Assembly (NCBI GenBank): GCA_963920765.1
Contig: OY987246.1
Span: forward strand, 23,817,167-23,881,166
Length of the DNA: 64,000 nucleotides
Reading direction: 5' to 3'
Source: Ulota crispa
Taxonomy: Eukaryota; Streptophyta; Bryopsida; Orthotrichales; Orthotrichaceae
In this document: positions 10,710-21,787 of the stretch, in pieces
Numbering within the stretch: position 1 is the first letter of the stretch
Layout: every line of letters starts with the position of its first letter
Program-made: the position numbers and the translations under genes
The notes under the pieces: generated by a model
What the model saw: only the letters and a program-made list of their open reading frames with translations
Told to the model about the DNA's origin: nothing
The model's database searches: none

Positions 10710-12675
10710 CCCTGCTTCAAATGCCGGACTGTGCTCAGGACAGCCATGTTTGTATATGCGAATTAGGCTTTAGTTTGGCTCTTTTTTGCAAGTGGTGCAT
10801 TTTGGTGCCCTTTTTTCTATAGAAGTAGACTCAGTGACAATTTTGGATTTTGGAATTTGTAATATCTAATATCGTTTCCTTTCCAGTATCGAACAGTGGA
10901 AGACATAAGTACAGGATGAAATCGTGGTAAAAAACACTCAATTCCAGCCATGAGTTTTGGAACTTGAATTTTTGGTACGTAGTTGTAGACATGCAGTTTG
11001 AGTGAACAAAATCGCTTGTCTCAGTTTTAAATGTTAATGATGGTGCAAAGTAATTGATACTGTTTTTTATTGCACAAATTCAACTGAGCTCATGCTCACT
11101 CAAGGAGCTCATGTCGATGGATTTTGCAACTCTCTTTGGCAAGATTTTCATAAACCCTACTCCTCTCTCCAAGCATGTCAGTGGTTTTAGATGCTCAATA
11201 TGCAACTACCTCTTTGAAGAGGAGATGAAGGGTTACTTTGTAAGATGTCTTCCTGGTGAAAAAAATTAGGAAACTCACTTCAGTTGAAGTGTGTTCTAGA
11301 TAGCTTTGGATTGGGTCTCTGGAGCTTGACATAGTGGTTTCTTTCTCAATACTAAAGTCCAGCCAGGATTTGGGATTTTCAGAACCCTTAGCACAATCTG
11401 GTCAAATGGCACAACTCCAAAGAGGATCCATAATAGATGGAGACGGTGATCCAAAAATCGAATTCAATCAGATTCAGTATCCTGAACTCTGTATACTCCA
11501 CAATCTTACCAACAAAGACATGCATTTAACAATAACATTATATCCAAATGAGATCATGAAGTTATCCAAGGCTAAAAGCTTATGCTAGGCAAGTTATTAT
11601 GCAGTTTTTCCTGTTCAATGCCGTCTTCTTCTCAACGTGCTCCGTGGTAAGCAGCTGCTGATGATCAGCAAGGATTCTCTCATTCCTTAACCAAGGCTGG
11701 CTTTGATAAGGCAGATAAAGCAATGATAATGCTCTGTTGTGAAGGAGCCTCTTCATGTTTGGCTGCATTTTCTTTAGCAAATTCTCATTGGAACTGAGTG
11801 GCCTCAGTGTCCATGATGTGTCCTGGCATGTTTCACTTGTGGCACCCCAATTGTAAAGAGCTCGGTAGTCAAATAAAACTGCATTTAAAAATATATGGAT
11901 CTCTTAAAACTGGGCTTTTTTTAAGGCACTACATGAAATGTTCATCAATTTCACTACAGCTGTTGGATCTAATAATTAATTGCGACTAATGATAATTGCC
12001 AGTAGTTATGTATTGCATATATAACTCATAACTAATTTAGTTGCCGTGTTATAAGACACAGGTCTGTAGTACTTAAACTAAGAACTAAAACCAACAAGAA
12101 CATAGCCCTTTGCTGTTTAAATCATTACAACTATTAACTACTCATAGTTTATCCAATGGCAATGCATCATATCCTTCAAGTTGGCTTTACTTTTTAGCCA
12201 AATTTTACCATCACCCATGTACAAGATACCAATGACTTGTGACATCAAAGTTGCTGCTTATTGTTGCTTGTGTGAGACTTTTTAAGATCTCAAGATAGTC
12301 CAAACATTGATGTTACATTAGGTAATTGCAAAACAAGACAAGCCATGAAGAACCACTACAAGATAGTACTTCTCTTGTTATCAATACCTTCCAATTGTTA
12401 CTTAATATTATTCTACATGTAGACACTACACTAAGTTCAATAGATTCTTATTTCACAACATAGCATGCTTTGACATGACAATTCCCTATAATCCATAACA
12501 ATTGAGGTGCTTTAACCACAACTAATCATAAATTATTTTGTAGTTTTGTAGTTACAAGTTTTGAAGGCAACTAGCGATTGGAGCTTGTTACGCGACACAT
12601 TCACCATTAAATCAAATTTACAAATTTCAAAAATTCCTTGATTACTTGAATTTTTGTGAAATCTAAAATTGTTTT
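10710..12675. other. Gene C downstream region, nothing further recognised
   Basis: The beginning is presumably the 3' untranslated region of gene C. The rest is increasingly AT-rich with no exon, RNA gene or paired repeat that I can support. Short open frames at 11,054-11,269 and 11,334-11,588 show no domain. Confidence 0.45.
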
Positions 12676-13098
12676 AGGGAATTGATATGTGCACACCCGT
12701 GGTTTGATATATGCACGCCCTCCCTTGAGGTAAATTTTAGATTTTTACCATCAAAAAGTTCAATTTGAAAATTTTGAATTCAGATTTGGACTTAGAGACC
12801 TTGATTTAGTCTAGAACCATAGAGGAAGTTAAAATTGAACAACACCCAATGAAGAAGCTTAGGTAGGATGCCAACTATTACTTTTACTTTGTTTGTAAAA
12901 AAGGTAAGCTTTTTCATTAGGTGTTGTTCAGCTATAAAATTTTATCCTCCTCTATGGTTCTAAACTAAATCATGGTCTCTAAGTGCAAATCTAAATTCAA
13001 ATTTTTCAAATTGAACTTTTTTATGGTAAAAATCTAAAATTTACCTCAAGGGGGGGTGTGCATATATCAAACCACGGGTGTGCACATATCAATTCCCT
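12676..13098. mobile_element. Foldback MITE, AGGGAATTGATATGTG family, copy 1
   Basis: A 423-base element that folds on itself nearly end to end. It starts AGGGAATTGATATGTGCACA and ends with its reverse complement. It is flanked by a perfect 6-base direct repeat TGTTTT (12,670-12,675 and 13,099-13,104), so both boundaries are sharp. The arms meet near 12,890 around CTTTTACTTTGTTTGTAAAA. A second copy with the same ends and interior is at 50,817-51,220. No protein is encoded. Confidence 0.88.
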
Positions 13099-13249
13099 TG
13101 TTTTAATGTAACTTAACAAATATTTCAAACCACTAGGTAACAACAATAGAAAAGTGGAATTATGATTGCTACAGCTCTCCAAAATCACAAAATTTTGAAA
13201 AGCAATGAAGTATGAAGCAAAGAGAAGTAATAAAGCTATGGCCTCCTTA

Positions 13250-13385
13250 ATATCACACTATACACCCTCTCTAATACCACTCTATCCACTCTCTCTAATA
13301 TCACTCTATCCACTCTCTCTAATATCACTCTATACAACTTCTCTAATATCACCTCAACTTCAACAACTATCTCCTCATTTTCTAT
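13250..13385. repeat. 24-bp minisatellite
   Basis: About five imperfect copies of a 24-base unit CTCTCTAATATCACTCTATC-CACT. The open frame across it (repeated LISLYPLS) is a product of the repeat. Confidence 0.8.
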
Positions 13386-14194
13386 AATATCACAGAGATT
13401 TTTAAATGTGATATTACAGAGGGCCCTGTCATTTTAGTAGTATGATAATACCATGCCAGCTGGACTTTGTAGCAAAAAGGGTTTGTAATTCTGTAACCTA
13501 TTCCCCCCTCTCCAACCCAAAGCTCATCACCTTCTGCTGTTTGAGTTTCGAACTATCCTCATCTTCAGGGGTTTTCTGCAGCTAAGTTACTATTATCACT
13601 CTTCAGGCTATTGATATCGTGTAGTCATCTACTACGTCCAGTCGAGACAGTCGAGACACACAACCTGGCTAATATTTGCCAACCTATATTCTAGCGGTTA
13701 TTTATCATCCTTAACCTCTTCCATATGACATTTGAACAAATCTAGAATTAAACTAATCCATGTGCGGAACGCTCAGGATAAACATTGCCTGTTTTTTGCT
13801 GCCGGGCCACGGACTAGAGTTGTTGAGTGATTGGCTACACACTGCTGCCTGGTCGATTATCATTAATTCTGAACAAACTTCTTAAGGATTCAATAGACGT
13901 CTCAAAAATGGAGTGAGGAAGAACGCCTCCACGGACTGAATTATTGATGACATCGAATCGATATCCAGAAACCTGAAATTTTCAAGCCAGTTTTGATGCA
14001 TCCGGTGAGTTCAATGCTGCCTCTTTGTATTCCAGTTTAACTTAAGCGAGCTCGTTTCTTTGGATGCACAGTACGTTACTTCCCAGTGCTGCTTCTTGAA
14101 AAAAAATTATCAACTAGCCTGAGAATTTGGAACGTTCTGGAAATGTCATTGTCTGCTTTTGTCAGCCGGATAAGACAGGAGCTGGAAGTAATTT

Positions 14195-14815
14195 AGAATG
14201 CAAACTGGTGATAGACATCACATTTAAGTGTTGTAACTTGTGAGTAGCACGGACATGGTGATTGCACTAGGATGTCTGTCGATCAACTCAGCTGCAGCAA
14301 GTGTTAATTACTGAACTAATCCAAACAAATCCAAACGAGACGTTTTGTATTTTACTCATATGCCTGGCGATGGACATCACATTTAGGAACTGTACGTGGC
14401 ACGGACCTGATAATTGCATCTCGAATTTCTGTCTTTCAACTCAGTTAGCTGTAGCAAGTGTTAATTACCAAACTAATCCAAACTAATCCAAACTCATCCT
14501 AACTAATCCTAACTAATCCTAACGAGATGTTTAGTATTTTACTCGTATGCCTGGCGATGGACATCACATTCAGGAACTGTAAGTGGCAAGGACTTGATAA
14601 TTGCATCTCGAGTTTGTATCTTTCAACTCAGCTGTAGCAAGTGTTAAAGTGTTAATTACTGAACTAATCCAAACTAATCCTAACGAGACGTTTTGTAATT
14701 TTCTCGTATGCCTGGCGATGGACATCACATTTAGGAACTGTAAGTGGCATGGACCTGATAATTGCATCTCGAGTTTCTATCTTTCAACTCGGCTGTGGCC
14801 AGCGTTGATTACTGA
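14195..14815. repeat. Tandem repeats of about 150-185 bp upstream of gene D
   Basis: About three and a half copies. Recurrent blocks are GCAAGTGTTAATTACTGAAC, GCGATGGACATCACATTTAG and GATAATTGCATCTCGA. Unit length varies because an inner AACTAATCC motif is itself repeated one to six times (most near 14,470-14,520). The array ends about 430 bases before the gene D start codon. Open frames on both strands here are shadows of the repeat. Confidence 0.82.
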
Positions 14816-15246
14816 ATTACCTTGACCAATTCTGAATGACACGTTTTGTACTGTACATGTCATTGAGTTCTTGTTAATTAAGTCAGATTAAGGAAATCAC
14901 TGACATTTGTCCAGCCATGAGGCGATGTTGATGATTACGGGCTCATAAACCACATGATATGATCACCGTCTGTCTGTAACTTGACGTCGTTGATATAGAA
15001 AGCCTAATACTTGCGCGTCATGTCATATTTTAATGTGGACCATATGTGTGTAGAGAGATAATTATGGTCATTAAGCGTGGTGATCTGTGGTCTTGCATGT
15101 GCTAGTCTTCTTTCAGAGAAGTTCATCAGCTTTCCTATTTAAGCTGTATCATCTTCAGAAGGAACCACTCAGAATTGCACTATTTGCTTTGCCACTCCGT
15201 GTATGCTCCATACTAGATCAGTCGGGAGTGCTTTGAACTTCGTAAG

Positions 15247-16306
15247 ATGGAGGAGGGAAAAATCATGTTCGAAAAGGTTCTGACTACGTCGAGCTTGCCT
15301 CCATTCCGTCAGCTGGTGCGTTTCTAGCCTCAACTTTGGTTATTTTCTTCAACACAGTTGTTGGACTGTTGGGTTGATTCAGCACATTGCATATTGTTCT
15401 GGCACAGTTGATTTCTTTGTGCTCAATCTGTGTGCATTATGCAAATTTGTAGCTGAATATGTGCACGGGCCATTACACGAGTAGGTAGCCGTTGAGAGGC
15501 GCTACGTTAGTGCTTCAGTATGAAGAATTATATGTATTATTTATCTCTTATGTGATCAACCGTGTTCTTCCAGATTTTGCCAGCTCGGTTTGTAAGCCAG
15601 CATGGTGATAAAATCCAACAATGGGTCACTCTTCGCAACCCAGAAATTGGAAAGACCTGGACCCTGAAGATCAACATCAATTTTCCTCACAGGCGACCAC
15701 AAGCTCAGTTCTGCGAGGGTTGGAGGGAATTTGTTGTTGCTAATAACCTGGCTATAGGCGATCGGTTAACATTTGTACTCGTGGCTAAGTCCTCGTTCGA
15801 TGTTTTCATATTTCCCAGAAGGCTCTCCGTGAAAAAACGGAAACTGCGGTCTCAGGGTCCATTAATGGCTCATGGAGAAGAAACTGTACTGTCGCCTAAC
15901 GGTAGTGAGAAGTCAGCGATTACATCGAGCGGTCCTTCATTTGTGAGGGAGACTGAAGAAGAGGAGACTGCAACAGAAGCTCTTCTTGCTCAAAGCCCCT
16001 CAGACATGGACTCCCATTCCATCGATCCGGTAAGCAGTTTTCACATTCTCTAAGAAAATGCAGAAACTTAAAATAACAAACTACGTGAAACTGATAGACA
16101 CGTTTCAATTCAGAGTTACTAAGCCTTTATAGATGTATCGATGCAGCAACCTCATAGATACAACTTTTGCACTTCTAATATTTGGCCAGATGATTCAGGA
16201 AAAGGAGAAAGCATGTATCATATGTCAAGTAGCCTCAATGGAAGAGAGTGGCATGATCAAGGTGGACTCAAACTTCCACTGTCCTCGAACGAAAATCGAT
16301 GAGTGA
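15247..16306 (+). CDS. Single-B3-domain protein, shortened paralogue (gene D)
   Basis: Exons 15,247-15,315, 15,574-16,029 and 16,190-16,306, phase-0 GT-AG introns, 213 residues. The leader (MFEKVLTTSSLPPFRQL) and the first B3 (ILPARFVSQHGDKIQQWVTL, GWREFVVANNLAIGDRLTF, SSFDVFIF) are clear orthologous parts of gene C. Exon 3 begins at the conserved TTTGGCCAG acceptor but runs into TGA at 16,304-16,306 before the position where gene C splices to its second B3. That last exon is still visible downstream as a relic (16,600-16,823). The protein therefore probably has one B3 and a short tail ending PRTKIDE. Whether it is functional cannot be told; the first B3 reads as intact with no stops. Confidence 0.8.
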
Positions 16307-16599
16307 TGACTTCTTAAGGTATATCTTTTTTGCATGCCCCTGTTTCCATTTTGTGTTTCATGCATAAATTAAGGGGTTAGATATTTGTTACTAGAATTGT
16401 ATTTGTAGGAACAAGGAGGATTACGAAGTTAAATGATGTTGAACAGGCGTAATCTCAAGGCCACTCTCTGCCTAGAATTTGTACCATAGAAAGTCATAAG
16501 TATCAAACTCAAACAAAACAGTTGACTAAACAGAGTTTGGCACCAGAGGAACTAACGTACAGCAGTGTTCTAACCTATATGTACATTGGAGTTTTTTTG

Positions 16600-16823
16600 T
16601 AGCTTTCTGAGGGTGCACTGCAGTGGACGTGGAACTCGAGTTAAGCTTCAGGGCATTCAGGAACTGGTCGACTGTTGCTCATAGTTCACTGATAGAGGAC
16701 GGCCATGGCGAAACTCTGCCAAATCGTTGAAGGAATTTTGTGAAAAAATAATCTCCTTTTGCAAGATAGAGATTAGTCCTTACTCTCACTGCCGATTCGA
16801 TCTTACTAGTGAGAAATATGTGA
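16600..16823 (+). pseudogene. Relic of the second B3 exon of gene D
   Basis: Sequence near 16,607-16,665 still aligns to the last exon of gene C: CSFLRVHCSGRGTRVKLQGI corresponds to CSFVKMHSTRLGTSVRLQGV. The splice acceptor CAG before it has been lost in a T-run, a TAG follows at 16,679-16,681, and the remainder shows frame changes although LTLTADSI-like and a terminal ATGTGA (near 16,818) survive. The order and spacing match gene C, so gene D once had two B3 domains. Confidence 0.78.
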
Positions 16824-19607
16824 CCTTGCTTTAGATGCCAGTGCTCAGGACAATGACATTCTATTAAGTGATCGAAGTTTTTCACGTGCGATACTTGCTA
16901 TTAGAAGGGGAAGACAATTTTGGATACTTTTTATAATGTCGTCTATGACATTACATAACATTAAGTCGAAACTATGGCTGATGATCCTTCAACTTACTAA
17001 TCTTGGCATGTGAACTTTTTATATAGATTGCATGCATTATCGTTTCTGAATCTTGGCATGTGAATGTTGTATGTAAATTGCATGCATTACTGTTGCTAGC
17101 AAGACAGATTCTTTAATTTCAGCCCATATGTGCTAGGGACAGGGTAGTTCAATAGCTTTCAATTCCTGGTTCCATGGAGAATTTTGGGAGATGTTGAAAA
17201 GGGGACTCGAGATTGGGAAGGGGAGTTGAGATTGAGAAGAGGAGTCGAGGCTGGAAAGGGTGTATAAATTTGACATCCTGGGGTGTATTTTTTGTATGCA
17301 AAGGTGTCTTCAGACATACACTTAACTTTGAAAGAAAGTGTCCTCAATGAATATTATTTTTATGTAAGTTTTCACTTTGAAACGCTAAAAAAACTAAAGT
17401 GTCTCTTGTACTCTCAAATAAGTGATATGAACCCACATGCCTATTCAAAAGTTCTTACTTCTATTTAGTATATGTGGATACTAAGTGAAGAATTTTTTTC
17501 ACAAGATTGTCTTTTGTTTTGAAAGGTGTCCTTATGAAAATCAAATAGTAGAGGAAGGTGTCACCTAGGTTATTTACAAGGGTGTCAAATTAATACCTTG
17601 GTTGGAAAGGAGAATTGCTATTGAAAAGGGGAGTTACAACAAGAATAGGGAGTTGCCCTTGAAAAAGAGAGTTAGGGTTCTTGCCTCTCCATGGCAATGC
17701 TTCCTTGCTAGGAACTCACCATTGACCATTGGCAGTGTTGAATGATTACTTTATTCATCTTCCTTTTCTCTCTTTATTCTTATATTTTTCATCCTCTTTT
17801 GCTACTCTCTTGCTACAAAAGTAATGGTATTTAGTAATAGTCATGTAATAATTTAACTCACCCTATTGAAAACCTCCATTTAGATGACAATATTCATAAA
17901 CTTCTAATCATAGCATATAGTAATGGAAACAACAAAAAACATGTGAACATGTAACAATCATCTTAGTTTGCAATTAGTGTTATTAAGACTAAATATCCTT
18001 AAGAGTATCACAATATTAGATTCCCACTCATAAATTTTATGGTTGAACCTATATGTTTGTAATTAGGTTGGATTTCTTTTTGACATTTTGTTAGAAAACT
18101 TATTTAATTTTGTATAATAAAAAAATTATGTAAATCTTTGTTATAAAAATCAAGTGTGTCCGTGTGTATTTGAGAGCTTCAAACACATCATTTAGAATAG
18201 TTCACATATAGTAATCACTATTGTTCACCATCCAAATGGGTGTGTTTGACAAACACTGTAGTTAAAATTGGTATAATGTACCAATTTGAGATAAAAAAAA
18301 ACAAATGTGTTGAATCAAATCATATTTGCTATGATTGAGAGTCTCACAATTGAAGAATGTTTTTTTCCTATAACAGCATATTAGGTAAATTGGGAAAAAG
18401 AGTACTTTTTGAAACTTTTGAAGGTTTTAGGTGATCACCTAATATCAAGCTCAGCTTTTTTTTGGGTACACGTGCCCTGAGAGGAGGAGTTTGCAAGGGA
18501 AAAAATCTTAGTGGCTCAAACAGAATCTGATACCTTCAATTTTGGTGCATCCTAGTGATGTACAAATTGGGACCTTTGTTTTTCCCAATTTACCTAATAT
18601 GGTGTTGTATGCATATGATTTGGAGTAGTTGAGAATATCTTTGACATGTTTTGTATTTAATCCTCAAAGGATGTACCTTTAGGCCATGTAAACAATTTCA
18701 GGATTTTTTTGTGCTCTACATGTTCTAGTTTTTTCACTACGTGCCAATGAAAAAAAAATTATTTTTCAAAAACAAAATTTCATATCTTTAACATAATTTC
18801 AAATATTTGAAAAAGTTGTAAAAATTGGAAATTGCCATCATTTTTTGAGAGCAATTGAAAAAAATTCAATAGTAAATACAAACTAAGCTTTAAAAAGTTG
18901 AGGTGTTCACCATGGGTGTACATTAAAGTGTAGAACATCATGTTTGAAACCAATATTTTATGTATAGTTAGTTGTACTTAAAAAATTAGTTGTAGACTCA
19001 AAATTTGCATTGAAAATTGATGTTCAATTTTAGAAATTTAGAAATTTAGAAATTGGCATAGAATCTATAGTTGATTATCTTTAGTGTTATACTCAAGACT
19101 CAAGTTTTTAAAAAAAATGTTTGTATGTCTTAAATTTAGATTTAGAGCAATGAAATACAAGATTCCAACATACACTAAAAAGGAAGCTTTTGGTATCTTT
19201 TTATATAACATCTTCTTTTGTAGATGAGTCAATAAAACATCAATATGAACATTTTCATAATGTCTATTAATTGCAAACACATTCAAAATCTCTCAAAAAA
19301 AACATCACATGAAAAATTGCAATTAGTCATCCAAAATTTTGTACCTGAAATTATGCAAAAGCCACATTATAGCTTTGCTTATAGTCCAGGTTTAACCTCT
19401 AATTATCTGCAAGTGCCTTTTTGATTAGTATAATACAAGATACTTTTCTTATGTTTGGAATGGAAACACATCTTTACTACTTTTAAGGTTATCAAAAAAG
19501 TCAAAATATAGATCAATGTGGTTCTAATGAGCTCTTTAAAATTCCAAATTAAAACATCTTGCTAGTAACAAATGCCAATTTTAGTATTTACTATCTCCAT
19601 GAGATGT
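16824..19607. other. AT-rich intergenic DNA
   Basis: Contains a roughly 58-base direct duplication near 17,001-17,092 (AATCTTGGCATGTGAA twice), a purine-rich patch at 17,190-17,260 and one MITE (18,378-18,600). Nothing else is recognised. Confidence 0.5.
18378..18600. mobile_element. MITE with ATATTAGGTAAATTGGG ends
   Basis: About 223 bases with matching ends: ATATTAGGTAAATTGGGAAA on the left and TTTCCCAATTTACCTAATAT on the right, a perfect 20-base inverted repeat. The terminus resembles the ATTAATTTGGGAAAA family at 205-842, but the interior is different. No coding capacity. Confidence 0.75.
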
Positions 19608-19849
19608 TTAACCCTTGAAGGATGGAGCTACTACAATACATAGTATGTATGGTGCTGTATAACTAGCATTTGCTACCAACAAAAAGTTTTAATTTGGGAT
19701 CTTGACTACCTCACTAGAGGAGCATTGATCTATATTCTACCTTCTCTAAAGATCTCAAATGTAATAAAAGTGTGGATGCACTCCAAATACAAGAAAAATA
19801 CACCGTATTGTACTAGTTGCAAAGGACTACTTTGTCCTTTAGGGGTTAA
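19608..19849. mobile_element. TTAA-CCC element T1
   Basis: 242 bases including the flanking TTAA on both sides. Left end TTAACCCTTGAAGGATGGAG; right end reverse-complemented TTAACCCCTAAAGGACAAAG. Its right half (AATACAAGAAAAATACACCG, TATTGTACTAG) recurs in elements ending near 21,413 and 57,023. TTAA target and CCC terminus are the piggyBac pattern. Non-coding. Confidence 0.65.
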
Positions 19850-19852
19850 GGA

Positions 19853-20823
19853 TTAACCCCTAAATGCCCAAGGCCTTTTTGAGCTTCTTGGAATTTCCAT
19901 GAAGCTGAACAATAAACCAACCTTTTTGTAAATTTCATCAAGTTTTTTAAAATTGCAACTATATTAATTTAAACTAAACATGTGAAAGATTACATGGAAA
20001 AACAAAAATACAACAATATCACTTATAGTTTGAAAGATTATAATGTTGAACATGAAGGTGTCAAAATTGCAAAAGTGACTTGAAATCTTCCAATCCTCAT
20101 TTCACATGTCAAATCTAAAAGTTGGTCTTCCAAAAAACATGAGGTTTAAGGTCATTATATGCTTAACTTTAATCAATTTACGGCTTTCAAAAATCTACTC
20201 CTCTATTTTTTTAAATGAATTTCTAACGTAGATTTTCCTCCGAGCTGTACACCAAATAGTACATTTAGGTTGCTCCATACTAATTTCTCAACATTTTAGA
20301 CTATATAGATATTTACCATGCCGATTACAATAACTTTTGTCAGAATGTACTGCAATAAACAATGGAGGAAGAAAGGAGAGGTTGGGCGCAACAACAAGCA
20401 CCAAAGCCAAAGAAAAAGGAAATTGGAACTTTAGACAAAATTAGGAATTCTTGTAGCATAAAGAGAGTTGCATGCCCCTCCAAGTGGCCAAGGATGAGTT
20501 ATGAGGTAACTTTGCCAAGGTAAGGAAACCTAATTGTGAAAGGCAACCTAAATGCACTATTTGGTGTAGTGTATTTGAGTTTCATTTTCAAAATTTTCTA
20601 GTGCTCAAAAACTCAAGATTGCAGTGGACACCCTTGTACAAAATCTTGAGTAGAAAAATTATCAACATTCATTTTCAAAATCAAATTTTTGGTATTGAAA
20701 ACTAACTTCAAAAAAATCTTGGATTGAATTTTTTTCACTAAAAATAGTGATTTGATATGATTTTATTCATCTTTGAGGTTTTGTAAACACTCAAATTGGG
20801 TGCTTTAGGCTTGTAGGGGTTAA
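19853..20823. mobile_element. TTAA-CCC element T2 with a nested TA-type element
   Basis: 971 bases, TTAA to TTAA. Left end TTAACCCCTAAATGCCCAAG; right end GCTTGTAGGGGTTAA. Its sequence is collinear, in reverse orientation, with the 654-base element at 49,662-50,315 except for an insertion at 20,250-20,566, which accounts for the greater length. It starts three bases after T1 and shares its right TTAA (20,820-20,823) with T3. No protein. Confidence 0.75.
20250..20566. mobile_element. TA-duplicating element nested in T2
   Basis: 317 bases with inverted ends CACCAAATAGTACATTTAGG and (right, reverse-complemented) CACCAAATAGTGCATTTAGG. TA lies on both sides (20,248-20,249, 20,567-20,568). Comparison with the uninterrupted relative at 49,662-50,315 (GAGCTCTAATGTATTTGAG) shows exactly one TA there, confirming insertion with TA duplication. 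A second copy is at about 57,174-57,485. Likely a Tc1/mariner-type MITE. Confidence 0.82.
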
Positions 20824-21530
20824 CCCCTAAAATCCCCAGCGCCCCAAATCTAGCCTCTCCATATTCAATAGTTTGTTGACTTTGACCATTGTAATGTTTT
20901 GATTTGTGCAGTGAAAACTCACCAAATTTTTCATACATCTGCAGACCTTAACCCTTAAATGTCCCAAGCAAGGTCCGGGAAATATTTGAGATTTTTCAAT
21001 AGGTGTCATTCAATTCTTGTATTGAATTGGTTTATCAAGGACCACTTTCAGTTATTTTCTCTAGTTCATACTATAAATAAAAAAATCAAAGATTTTCAAT
21101 TGGTTCTTAGCCAAAGATTATAAATTGTAAACGGTTTTTTCTCATTTCAATCAGCTAACATTGAACTAGCGGTCAGTTCTTCCCGGACCTTGGTCCCAAA
21201 AGCATAGTAGATACATTGCCGTATATTTGGCATTTGCTTCCAATAAGAAATTATAAATTGGGATCTCAAATAGCTCACTAGAACCCTGTTTATCTATATT
21301 CCAACTTCTTTGTTGATCTCAAATGTAGTAGAGGTATGGATCCATTCCAAATACAAGAAAAATACCCCGTATTGTACTAGTCACAGAGGGCCTTTCTCAC
21401 GTTTAAGGATTAAGGGTTAAGCCTAACTTGTGGCCAACTCTCCTAAATGTTGTTTTTGAACTTGCAATGCTAAATTATTTGCAATGAGATCCAACACAAC
21501 ATGAATTTGGGCTGGGCGCTCAGGGGTTAA
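20820..21530. mobile_element. TTAA-CCC element T3, with T4 inside it
   Basis: 711 bases. Left end TTAACCCCTAAAATCCCCAG followed by CGCCCC; right end reverse-complemented TTAACCCCTGAGCGCCCAGC. The left TTAA is the same one that closes T2. A further TTAA-CCC element occupies 20,948-21,413. Confidence 0.68.
20948..21413. mobile_element. TTAA-CCC element T4 nested in T3
   Basis: Left end TTAACCCTTAAATGTCCCAA; right end CACGTTTAAGGATTAA, with a second TTAA at 21,417-21,420, so the right boundary could be either. Its right portion matches T1 and the orphan end near 57,023 (CCAAATACAAGAAAAATAC). Non-coding. Confidence 0.6.
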
Positions 21531-21599
21531 TGCAAACGAATGAATTTGTGAATGACAGAGTTCATCCAAGCTTCGTAACTACATCGACTGCCTTGTGGT

Positions 21600-21787
21600 T
21601 GGTTCAGGAGCCAGCCTGGTTCAGGAGCCAGCCATTTCAGGCAAAGCCTTCTTCTGCATGGCCACCACTGCCCACTTGCACCCTTGTCACCTCACCTCCG
21701 AGTTTCTTGCTGCTCGAGAGGTTTCGTTTTCGTTGAGCGCTTAGGGTTTGTGTTTGTGCGCGACTATTGGACCTCTTGGCAGGCATT
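21600..21787 (+). promoter_or_regulatory. Probable 5' leader/promoter-proximal region of HSBP
   Basis: GC-richer than the element-filled DNA that ends at 21,530. It contains a direct repeat of GGTTCAGGAGCCAGCC (near 21,600 and 21,618) and pyrimidine-rich stretches. I see no clear TATA box and no consensus heat-shock element. Confidence 0.4.

Noticed and set aside
14301-14825. Frames on both strands in the tandem array upstream of gene D
   Set aside because: They overlap, repeat with the array unit and lack any domain.
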